From positions 620,001 to 684,000 of the forward strand of contig CAVXBB010000005.1 in the NCBI GenBank assembly GCA_963759875.1: a stretch of DNA of 64,000 nt. Reading direction: 5' to 3'. The notes below the pieces were generated by a model. That model was not told where the DNA came from. It worked only from the letters and a program-made list of their open reading frames with translations, and searched no databases. Below, piece by piece: positions 16,511 through 24,411 of this stretch. This DNA comes from JAFAGX01 sp963759875. GTDB taxonomy: Bacteria > Acidobacteriota > Terriglobia > Terriglobales > Acidobacteriaceae. The translations under genes were made by a program, and so were the position numbers. Position 1 is the stretch's first letter. The number at the start of each line of letters is the position of its first letter.

Positions 16511-17353
16511 ATGGAGTTCAAAGAAAGCAACCTTCAGCCCGGCTCCGAAGGGCTGGGCACAAACCTTGAGGACCGGCAACGCCGGCGCATGCTGATCGCG
16601 TTGGCGCTTTTGCTGGTCGCCCTCATTGTGGTTCTCATCAAGGACCGGCAGTTTTGGTTCTCATCCACTCCCGCTCCGGACACGGCGACCGAGGAAGCCA
16701 GCACTCCCCCCGAACCTACGCCGAGTTCCCAGACTCAAGCAACTCCTGTGTCGGTTCAGCCTACAAAGCCGATGGTGGTTACAAAATCCAAGAAGAACGG
16801 CGGCAAGGCTTCGCAACATAGTGCGGCGGCAGCGTCGGAGCAACCGCAGCCCAGTTCGGGTCCAATGATCACTGCCACTAACCGCGCCGTGCTGCCGCCG
16901 CTTGAGATTGAAGTTGTGGCCGGTAACTCGCATCGCGCTCTGTCGCCTAATAACAGTTCAGTCAAAGTTGACATGGACTCCAACTCTTCCGCGATGCCGT
17001 CGCCTGCCCCGGCTGTTCCCGTGCCCGACGAAACTGCCGCGCCGCACCCTGCTGACACAACGGCTCGGGTCACGGTGCCGGCGGCAACCGCAGAGAGAGT
17101 CACGCGTTCCGTCAAGCCCGGCTATCCGATGCTGGCTAAGCAGATGAAGGTCCAGGGTGCGGTGGTGCTGCAGGCGCTCATTGACAAGGGTGGCAACATC
17201 CAGGAGTTGCACGTGGTCACCGGGCCAGCAATCCTGGCCACCGCCGCTCAGGAAGCAGTAAAACAGTGGCACTTTAAACCTTATTATCAGCAAGGGCAGG
17301 CGGTTGAGACTGAAGCTCGCATAACCGTGAATTTCACTATCTCAACATACTGA
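16511..17353 (+). CDS. TonB-like energy transducer with C-terminal TonB domain
   Basis: Links the inner-membrane proton motive force to outer-membrane receptors. Residues 27-45 form one transmembrane helix (MLIALALLLVALIVVLIK). A long Pro/Ser/Thr-rich periplasmic spacer follows (about residues 55-195). The C-terminal TonB fold shows VKPGYPMLAKQMKVQGAVVL, DKGGNIQELHVVTG and AVKQWHFKPYYQQG, ending in VNFTISTY. It stands alone without ExbB/ExbD. It is divergent from the CRP/FNR gene across three CRP-like operators and so is probably controlled by it. Confidence 0.88.
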   Translation: MEFKESNLQPGSEGLGTNLEDRQRRRMLIALALLLVALIVVLIKDRQFWFSSTPAPDTATEEASTPPEPTPSSQTQATPVSVQPTKPMVVTKSKKNGGKASQHSAAAASEQPQPSSGPMITATNRAVLPPLEIEVVAGNSHRALSPNNSSVKVDMDSNSSAMPSPAPAVPVPDETAAPHPADTTARVTVPAATAERVTRSVKPGYPMLAKQMKVQGAVVLQALIDKGGNIQELHVVTGPAILATAAQEAVKQWHFKPYYQQGQAVETEARITVNFTISTY

Positions 17354-17380
17354 GCTCCTCCTGTCGTATCTAATTCTGCG

Positions 17381-17971
17381 ATGAAGCTGAACTACTCTTC
17401 TCGGCTGACTGCAATTCTTACGATCGGCTTTTACTTGTTGCTTTCCGCAAATTTGGCATTGACCGAAACCGAGCCCGATTCCTCAGCACGTAATCAGCAA
17501 GGAGGCTCTATGGCTTTCACCATTTCCAGCCCTAGCTTCCAAAACGGAGCGCAGATTCCAAAAAAGTTCGCCTGCGATGGCGAGGACATCTCTCCGGAGT
17601 TGCAGTGGACGCCGCCTGCTGCGGGAACAAAAAGTTTAGCGTTGATCGTGGATGATCCGGACGCGCCGGTTGGTACCTGGACGCACTGGGTTTTGTATGA
17701 CCTGCCTCCACAGACCACTTCCTTATCTGAAAATGTTAAAAAGCAGGAGCACCTGCCAACCGGGGCAATACAGGGCAGAAATGATTTCCGGAAAATCGGT
17801 TATGGCGGTCCGTGCCCGCCAGCCGGTAAGGCCCACCGTTATTTCTTCAAGCTTTACGCATTAGACAAGAAACTCGACCTGAAACCGGGTGCCAGCAAAC
17901 AGGAAGTCGAACGCGGGATGCAGGGTCACATCCTTGCCCAAGCCGAGCTCATGGGCAAATACCAGCGATAA
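17381..17971 (+). CDS. YbhB/YbcL-type phosphatidylethanolamine-binding-like protein
   Basis: PEBP-fold protein; bacterial function is poorly known. Motifs: KKFACDGEDISPELQW, LALIVDDPDAPVGTWTHWVL, GYGGPCPPAGKAHRYFFKLY, and an end in AQAELMGKYQR. Two starts are possible. ATG at 17381 adds a signal peptide (AILTIGFYLLLSANLALT) but has no visible ribosome binding site. ATG at 17510 (MAFTISSPSF) is the usual family start and has AAGGAGG 4 nt upstream. Both secreted and cytosolic forms may therefore be made. It follows the TonB-like gene by 27 bp. Confidence 0.9.
   Translation: MKLNYSSRLTAILTIGFYLLLSANLALTETEPDSSARNQQGGSMAFTISSPSFQNGAQIPKKFACDGEDISPELQWTPPAAGTKSLALIVDDPDAPVGTWTHWVLYDLPPQTTSLSENVKKQEHLPTGAIQGRNDFRKIGYGGPCPPAGKAHRYFFKLYALDKKLDLKPGASKQEVERGMQGHILAQAELMGKYQR
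17499..17505 (+). promoter_or_regulatory. Internal ribosome binding site in the YbhB-like gene
   Basis: AAGGAGG, 4 nt before the in-frame ATG at 17510. The same motif and spacing precede rpsB and the sugar isomerase gene, so it is likely functional. Confidence 0.6.
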
Positions 17972-18000
17972 TTCCCGTCACTTGCGGAAGCTAACAGCTC

Positions 18001-18384
18001 ATGAATGCCAGCGATTTTCGTCGCATCGCCCTCAGCCTTGAAGGCGCAGAAGAAGGCTCGCATATGGGAGCGCCGGATTTCCGTGTAGGCGGCAGGATAT
18101 TCGCCACGCTTGCATCGCAAGCACAAGGTTACGGCAACTTAATGCTCACGCCGGAAGTGCAGGCCGAGTTCGTCGCAGAAGCACCGGATATCTTTGTGCC
18201 AGTTTCGGGTGGTTGGGGTCGGATGGGAGCTACGCACGTTCGATTGTCTGTGGCGAATGAAGATTTGCTCGCCGGTGCTCTTCGCACAGCATGGAAACTT
18301 CGAAAGGAAAAGAACGCAGGGTCGAAGAAACGTGCTTCGGGAGGCAAGGCAGGCAAAAGGAACGCCGGGAAACTTCCGCGATAG
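18001..18384 (+). CDS. MmcQ/YjbR-family protein
   Basis: Small protein of the CyaY-like MmcQ/YjbR fold, often described as DNA-binding, with no established role. Motifs: DFRRIALSLEGAEEGSHMGA, PDFRVGGRIFATL and GWGRMGATHVRLSVANEDLL, with a Lys/Gly-rich basic tail (KKRASGGKAGKRNAGK). The 127-residue length is normal for the family. It follows the YbhB-like gene by 29 bp. Confidence 0.85.
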   Translation: MNASDFRRIALSLEGAEEGSHMGAPDFRVGGRIFATLASQAQGYGNLMLTPEVQAEFVAEAPDIFVPVSGGWGRMGATHVRLSVANEDLLAGALRTAWKLRKEKNAGSKKRASGGKAGKRNAGKLPR

Positions 18385-18479
18385 CTCGTTGAGTCTTATG
18401 AGCGCAGTGGTGATTTTGCAACAGTAAGTCCCGTGTGCTCGATTTGTATGTTCCTGATCATCAGGGCATCGGAGGAGAC

Positions 18480-18785
18480 ATGCCCGACCCGAAATCTGGT
18501 TATGTGCTGGGTCACACCGACCGTGAGAGACGGAGGCTTGCACTGCACCAGATTTTTACCTTTCCGTCACATCCGCCTGATATGCTCGCCGCCGTGGCAG
18601 AACGTAGACTCGTCATCCTCAAGTTCATGGGTAAGGCGCCGTTTCTTGGCATGTGCGAGCGATGCCTGCTCAAGTTTTTTACACCCCAAGAGCTTGTGCG
18701 TCGCCCTGCGGAAGCCGAGCAGAACCTGCGGGAGACATTCGAGAGGCACACTTGTAACCCTGAAGTCTTCAAGGGGACGCAATAA
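18480..18785 (+). CDS. Chimeric small protein: methyltransferase-like head joined to CxxC zinc-ribbon-like tail
   Basis: Unknown function. Residues 1-24 (DPKSGYVLGHTDRERRRLAL) look like the N-terminus of SAM-dependent methyltransferases. From about residue 36 (AERRLVILKFMGKAPFLGMC) the sequence matches a small Acidobacteriota protein type with CERC-LKFF and a final HTC, possibly metal-binding. The two parts seem joined by a deletion. Start ATG 18480 is preceded by GGAGGAG; GTG at 18435 is also open. It may be a fused remnant rather than a functional gene. Confidence 0.55.
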   Translation: MPDPKSGYVLGHTDRERRRLALHQIFTFPSHPPDMLAAVAERRLVILKFMGKAPFLGMCERCLLKFFTPQELVRRPAEAEQNLRETFERHTCNPEVFKGTQ

Positions 18786-18810
18786 AGACCAGCCGTGGCC
18801 GCCAGACTTC

Positions 18811-19017
18811 TCACGCAGCACGGCGTGGTCTGGAGTGGATGCGCAAAACAATTTGACTCCCTTTGCCGGAACGGCTGCGCAGCATGTCCTGGCGGTCGCC
18901 TAACATTGCGTTGATCTTCCAAACAATCTCGGCGAGCCTGTCAGGATCGTGCTCGATAACAGCGGCGCGGCAGAGTCTTCGCCACTCCAAGGACGCACCC
19001 TTGAAAACCGAATTCAT
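18811..19017 (-). CDS. Small hypothetical protein
   Basis: 68 residues, no signal peptide. The core ASLEWRRLCRAAVIEHDPDR followed by LAEIVWKINAMLGDRQ resembles a family of small Acidobacteriota proteins of unknown function. The start ATG at 19017 has GAGGAAGG just upstream; the frame is open to 19092. Confidence 0.5.
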   Translation of the reverse strand: MNSVFKGASLEWRRLCRAAVIEHDPDRLAEIVWKINAMLGDRQDMLRSRSGKGSQIVLRIHSRPRRAA

Positions 19018-19128
19018 CGAAACCTTCCTCGTAGCCTGGTAGTTTTGCGCTGATGCCAACTTGGAAGTCGGAGCAATGGAACGGAGTTGCATTAATGGTT
19101 GGTTAAATCAAGCGCAGCATTCAACACT

Positions 19129-20007
19129 CTAGGCTGGCACAGCCCGCATGCTCATATCCACCGCGACCGCAGAGTGGGTAAGCGCTCCGACAGAAATGAA
19201 ATTCACTCCCGTCTCCGCATAGGAGCGAACATTTTCCAGCGTAATGCCGCCTGAGACCTCAAGCGGAACGCGGCGCTCGGCCTGCGAGCAGCGTTCGATC
19301 GCACGCCTCACGTCCTCCACCGGCATATTGTCGAGCAGTACAGCTTCGGCGCCATGCTGTAGTGCTTCTTCTAATTGCTCAAGCGTTCTGACCTCGATCT
19401 CGATCACCTGTGCGCCGCGCCGATTGCGGTGAGCACGTTCCAGCGCCGGCACGATTCCTCCGGCCAGAGCAATATGATTGTGCTTGATCAGCACTCCGTC
19501 TGAGAGGTCAAGCCGGTGGTTCTGACCACCGCCGCACCGCACCGCATTCTTATCCAAGACGCGCATGCCCGGCACGGTTTTGCGAGTATCCAGGATCCTG
19601 GCATTGGTGCCCGAAACCGCATCCACGAATTTGCGTGTCAGGGTGGCGATGCCGCTGAGGCGCTGCATGAAATTCAGAATCACTCGTTCGCAGGAAAGAA
19701 TCACCCGTGCATTGTGCCGAATGACTGCGACCGATTGCCCTTTGCGCAGGCGAACTCCATCGAAAATCTCCGGATGGGTTGTGACTTCATAATGCGACGT
19801 AACTGCGCCGTCGAGCTCAGCGTAAATATCGAGAATGCGGGCAATCGCACCGATGCCGCACAGAATGCAGTCCTCTTTGGCGATAATTGTGGCCGCGGCG
19901 CGCTGATTGGGATCGATACAGGCGTAGCTGGTGGCATCGCGGGTGGCTCGATCCTCCAGCAATGCGTTTTCGATGATGTTGGTAACGCGACGGCTATTCC
20001 AGTCCAT
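19129..20007 (-). CDS. nadC: Nicotinate-nucleotide pyrophosphorylase (quinolinate phosphoribosyltransferase)
   Basis: De novo NAD synthesis: converts quinolinate and PRPP to nicotinate mononucleotide. Intact, 292 residues. Motifs: ALLEDRATRDATSYACI, ERVILNFMQRLSGIATLTRK, the substrate-binding ILDTRKTVPGMRVLDKNAVR, CGGGQNHRLDLSDGVLIKHN, IEIEVRTLEQLEEAL, and the C-terminal LEVSGGITLENVRSYAETGV. nadA and nadB are not in the window. It lies 48 bp downstream of valS on the same strand. Confidence 0.96.
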   Translation of the reverse strand: MDWNSRRVTNIIENALLEDRATRDATSYACIDPNQRAAATIIAKEDCILCGIGAIARILDIYAELDGAVTSHYEVTTHPEIFDGVRLRKGQSVAVIRHNARVILSCERVILNFMQRLSGIATLTRKFVDAVSGTNARILDTRKTVPGMRVLDKNAVRCGGGQNHRLDLSDGVLIKHNHIALAGGIVPALERAHRNRRGAQVIEIEVRTLEQLEEALQHGAEAVLLDNMPVEDVRRAIERCSQAERRVPLEVSGGITLENVRSYAETGVNFISVGALTHSAVAVDMSMRAVPA

Positions 20008-20055
20008 ACTTGTGTAGGGGCAGCCGCTCTCGGCTGTCCGTATGACAAAGGCACT

Positions 20056-22808
20056 TCATTGGCACCCCAATTCCTTCAGCTTGCTTTGCGTTTTTCCCTG
20101 CAGTACTGCCAGCTCCTGTTGTTGCTTCCGCAGATTTTCGACGACCTGCGGCGGCGCCTTGGCCAAGAATTGATCGTTGCTCAATTGCCGCTGACCACCG
20201 GCGATGCCCTTTTCGATCTTCTCCAGCTCTTTTTTCAGGCGGTCGCACTCTGCGGCTACATCGACCTTCTTTTCGTAAATCACGTGCACATCGAATGCTG
20301 ATGTGTGCCGTGCGGCCGGTAGTTTGGCGAGGGATTCATCGACGAACTCTGTCTCTGCCACGCTGGCCAACCGTTCAATTGCACTTTCATTCCCCTGCAG
20401 CAAATTTCGAACCTCGCGGTCGCGAGCATATACCTGGATTGGAACACGTTGTTTCGGTTCAACTTTCAATTCTGCCCGGATGTTACGAACGGTCACAATC
20501 AAATCCTTCAAGATCGCCATTTCCGTTTCGGCCGGCAAATCAAACTGATTCTCATCAGCTTTGGGATACTCCGCCAATGCAATCGACTTCAGCGGTGGCT
20601 TGTGATCGTACATGGTTTGCCAAATTTCTTCCGTGATGAACGGCATCACCGGATGCAGCAGGCGTAGAGCGGCGTCGAAAACATTCAGCAAGTTCTTGCA
20701 TGCAATCTCGGCCCTACCGTCGTCTCCACTCAAGCGCGGCTTGATCAGTTCCAAATACCAGTCGCAGAACTCACCCCAGAAGAAGTCATAAATAGTATTC
20801 GCGGCTTCATGGAAGCGATAGGTCTCCAAAGCTGCATTCACATCCTGCGCAACGCGATTAAATCGCGAAACAATCCAGCGGTCTTCGAGCGTTGCTTTCT
20901 CAAATTCAGCAACACCCGTGTGGGCCGGATGCTCCTGTCCGCCGCTGGGCCGCAGCCCCGGCTGATTCGATCCACATTCATGAACATGAATCGCGCGGCG
21001 TTCCAAATCTTATTAGCGAACGCCCGATAACCCTCGGTCCGGCTTTCGTTGAACGCAATATCCGTACCAGGGGCGGCCATTGCAGCCAGCGTAAAACGCG
21101 TTGCATCGGTCCCGAAGCGATGAATAATGTCCAGCGGATCAAGTACGTTCCCTTTGGTCTTTGACATTTTTTGCCGCTCCGCATCCCGAACGAGGGCATG
21201 AATGTAAACCTGGCGAAAGGGTACGCTGTCCTCTTTCTTGTTACACCAGCCACTCGCCTGCTTTATCTTCGGATCCTGCTGATGTCCCTGCATGAAATGG
21301 CAGCCAAACATGATCATGCGCGCGACCCAGAAGAACAGAATTTCATAGGCGGTGATCAGCAATGTCGTGGGATAAAAAACTTCCTGGTCGCGCGTTTTTT
21401 CTGGCCAGCCCAAAGTCGTGAACGGCAGCAACCCTGACGAAAACCAGGTATCGAGAACATCCGTGTCTTGCTTCAGCTGAGAACTCCCGCACTTTGGGCA
21501 TTTCGTCGGCGCTTCGCGAGCGACAATAATTTCGCCGCACGAGCAGTACCAGGCAGGAATCCGATGTCCCCACCACAATTGCCGCGAAATGCACCAATCG
21601 TGGATATTGCGCATCCAGTTCAAATAAATTGTCTGGTAATTCTCCGGGACAATGGTGATCTCGCCATTTTCCACCGCCTCTGTCGCACGCTGCGCCAGCG
21701 GTGCGATCTTGATGAACCATTGTGTCGACAGCCGCGGCTCGACCACTGTTCCGCAACGATCACACTTGCCCAGAGCAATTGTGTAGTCTTTTTCTCCGAC
21801 TAAGAATCCCTGTTCGCGCAAATCTTCCAAAATGCGCTTGCGTGCCTCGTATCGGTCCAGCCCCGCATATGGCCCGGCATTCTGGTTCATGCGGGCATGC
21901 TCGTCGATGACTTCGATCTGCGGCAGGTTGTGGCGCAGGCCCGCCTCAAAATCATTGGGATCGTGCGCCGGCGTGACTTTTACCGCGCCTGTTCCAAATT
22001 CAGGCTGCGCCAGATCGTCGGTGATGATCGGAATCTCGCGGTTCATCAGCGGCAAGCGAACTTTCTTGCCGTGCAAGTGCATGTAGCGCTCGTCTTTCTC
22101 GTTGACGGCAACCGCAGTGTCGCCCAACATCGTCTCCGGCCGAGTCGTCGCGACGGTAATAAATCCGTCCGTGCCGATCGCCGGATACCGGATCTCATAT
22201 AGTTTGCCCGGAACCTCTTCGTGCTTGACCTCCAGATCAGAAATTGCCGTCTCGCATCGCGGGCACCAGTTGACGATATATTTCCCGCGATAAATCAAAC
22301 CTTCTTCATAGAGTCGGACAAAAACTTCGCGCACCGCGCGCGAGAGGTTCTCGTCCATAGTGAAATATTCGCGGCTCCAGTCGACGGAAGCGCCCAACCG
22401 CTTCATTTGATCGAGAATCGCTCCGCCATAATGCCGCTTCCATTCCCATACGCGCTCAACAAACGCCTCGCGTCCCATATCCCGCCGCTTTTTGCCTTCG
22501 GTGGCAAGCTGGCGCTCGACCATCATCTGCGTGGCGATTCCGGCATGATCGGTGCCAGGCAGCCATAAAGTCAGAAACCCGCGCATGCGATGCCAGCGCA
22601 CAATGATGTCCATCTGCGTTTGGTTCAGCATGTGGCCCATGTGCAACCGGCCGGTCACATTCGGTGGCGGCAATAGAAGCGTGAATACCGGTCGCGTTTC
22701 CCCGGGCGGGGGCGTCGACACCGAAAACAATTTTTCCTTGACCCAGTGTTCGGCCCAGCGCGCCTCAATCGCGCCCGGTTCGTAGGATTTAGGCAAATCG
22801 TGCGGCAT
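20056..22808 (-). CDS. valS: Valyl-tRNA synthetase (one frame break)
   Basis: Charges tRNA-Val and edits threonine. The HIGH signature is in PPPNVTGRLHMGHMLNQTQ, the zinc motifs are CPRC and CDRCGT with CPKCG, and the class I signature is KMSKTKGNVLDP. After NKIWNAARFMFMNVDRI the frame breaks near 20950-20990. It resumes as GVAEFEKATLEDRWIVSRFN through the anticodon-binding domain (RFHEAANTIYDFFWGEFCDW). The C-terminal coiled coil (RLKKELEKIEKGIAGGQRQL, RKQQQELAVLQGKTQSKL) is complete. About 917 residues in all. No T-box-like leader was recognised in the 290 bp upstream. Confidence 0.95.
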
Positions 22809-23099
22809 GGAAGAGCAGTGAGCCCGTAGCAGTTAGCATGCAGCCGCTGCGGCCCGGAGCCGTTGCCCGTTCACTGAATGCTGAATGCTAAGTGCTTCTT
22901 TTTGATCTTACAGTCGGGCAGAAAATGCGGTCAAACCTGGGCAGCGTTTGACGGATGGAGCGAGTTAGTTCTTGATTCGCCGGCCGCCGCGTCTTACCCA
23001 AGGTACCGAAAGCCCCTCAAGCGCTACGGCTACGCCGCGCTGCAACTGGATACGCTATTGTGGCGGCCAGCTTTCATTTTTAGTTCGGCACCTGCGGCG

Positions 23100-23603
23100 C
23101 TATTTTCTTTCCCGTAACCTCAAGATCTGCTTCACATGATGCTGTCCGTGCACCCAATGAAAGCGGCGCCATTGCCGCGCCGTTAACGGACCGAGGAATG
23201 GGTGATCGAGTATGCGTGTGTCCTCGCCAAAGCGCTGCTCACATTGTTTGATCTTCTTGTCCATCGCCGCAAGTTCGAGCCCAATGGCTCTCAGGATTTC
23301 TTCCGCCGGCATTCCTTTTGGCATCGACCGCTCTGGGGCTTTTCGCCCTTCCGGCATGTAACCTAGGCCGACTACAACCCCAGCCCTGATCCTGTCCTGC
23401 AACGTTGGAGTGCGTGCCAGCGGCTTGCCTTCTTGCAGGCATCGGTCGCATCCTTTCGCAGTTCCGCGATAAGTCAGGTAAAGGTGTTCCAGCACTTCGG
23501 CAGCGCACCACTTCCCATCTGGATGAAATGTGCTCTGTTCGGTACTCATGCCGCGTATGGCATCAGCAATCGAATCCTGAAGCTTCTGCAGATCGTCCTT
23601 CAC
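23100..23603 (-). CDS. DinB-superfamily (DUF1569-like) protein
   Basis: Four-helix-bundle protein of the DinB/YfiT type; many members bind metal and act as thiol transferases, but the role here is unknown. Motifs: WCAAEVLEHLYLTYRGTAKG and HPFLGPLTARQWRRFHWVHGQHH. His residues in EHL and in HWVHGQHH fit the usual metal triad. The start is uncertain: two in-frame GTG codons lie inside a tandem 12-bp repeat (23601-23624), and a TTG at 23663 is also open. I use GTG at 23603 (VKDDLQKLQDS). Confidence 0.8.
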   Translation of the reverse strand: MKDDLQKLQDSIADAIRGMSTEQSTFHPDGKWCAAEVLEHLYLTYRGTAKGCDRCLQEGKPLARTPTLQDRIRAGVVVGLGYMPEGRKAPERSMPKGMPAEEILRAIGLELAAMDKKIKQCEQRFGEDTRILDHPFLGPLTARQWRRFHWVHGQHHVKQILRLRERK

Positions 23604-23725
23604 TCTTATCCCCACTCTTATCCCCCAAGGTACACCTTCGCAATCTGAAGCTTTTTCGGACAACTTACTCTAGTAGAATGAAGCCCGCCACTCACAGTCG
23701 CAAAATTTGCGGATTGGCGCGTGCT

Positions 23726-24346
23726 ATGAACAAACTGATACTCGCGCTTTTGGCACTGCTGCTCATGATGGGTTGCACTTCGCAACCCACCCAACCGGCC
23801 CAAACCGAGAAACCTCAGCCCAAGGCCCCGGATTTCGATACCGGACGCGTAGCGTTCCAGAAGATGTATATCGCCGCTCGCGGCTGGCAACGCGATGCTC
23901 AGCCCTTCCGCTTGCAATCCGATATCACCGCGGATTCTAAGGGGAAGGATGGAAAGGCCGACCTGTGGCGGGCCTGGTTTGCTTCCCCCTCTACGCGCAG
24001 CACCAAGCCATTCGTCTGGTCTGGGACCGATGCGCCCGATGCCCCTTCACGGGGCCTGAGTCCGGGTACGGAAGATACGTATAGTCCAAACAACACATCG
24101 ACCCAGGTTTTCGATATCGCTTTTCTAAAGATCGATTCGGACAAGGCTTTTGATGTGGCGCAAAAACATGGCGGCGACAAACTGCTCGAGAAAACTCCGG
24201 ACACTCCGATTTTTTATGTGCTCGATTGGAGCCATGTGAGCAACCAGCTTATCTGGCACGTGATCTATGGAACAACCCGCGACGATGCGAAGCTGAGGGT
24301 GGAAGTCGACGCCAGCAGCGGTGACTTTATAAGGGTCGAAAAGTAG
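23726..24346 (+). CDS. Lipoprotein of unknown function
   Basis: Signal MNKLILALLALLLMMGC with lipobox LMMGC, then a Gln/Pro-rich linker and a 170-residue domain (AFQKMYIAARGWQRDAQPFR, DGKADLWRAWFASPSTRSTK, TPIFYVLDWSHVSNQLIWHV, VEVDASSGDFIRVEK). The last part resembles PepSY-like or other periplasmic sensor folds. No assigned function. The frame extends far upstream but the lipobox fixes the start at 23726. It is convergent with the FecR-like gene across a terminator. Confidence 0.75.
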   Translation: MNKLILALLALLLMMGCTSQPTQPAQTEKPQPKAPDFDTGRVAFQKMYIAARGWQRDAQPFRLQSDITADSKGKDGKADLWRAWFASPSTRSTKPFVWSGTDAPDAPSRGLSPGTEDTYSPNNTSTQVFDIAFLKIDSDKAFDVAQKHGGDKLLEKTPDTPIFYVLDWSHVSNQLIWHVIYGTTRDDAKLRVEVDASSGDFIRVEK

Positions 24347-24363
24347 ATTTTCCCACTCAAAAG

Positions 24364-24389
24364 AAACGCCGCTCGAGCGAGCGGCGTTT
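24364..24389. terminator. Bidirectional terminator
   Basis: AAACGCCGCTC / GAGCGGCGTTT, an 11-bp perfect stem with a 4-nt loop, between two convergent genes. The A and T flanks give a T-tract in both directions. Confidence 0.85.
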
Positions 24390-24411
24390 GTGTTACGGAA
24401 GATCGCTTTAG

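Noticed and set aside
19516..20301. 261-residue plus-strand open frame
   Set aside because: Antisense to nadC and the valS 3' end, both firmly identified.
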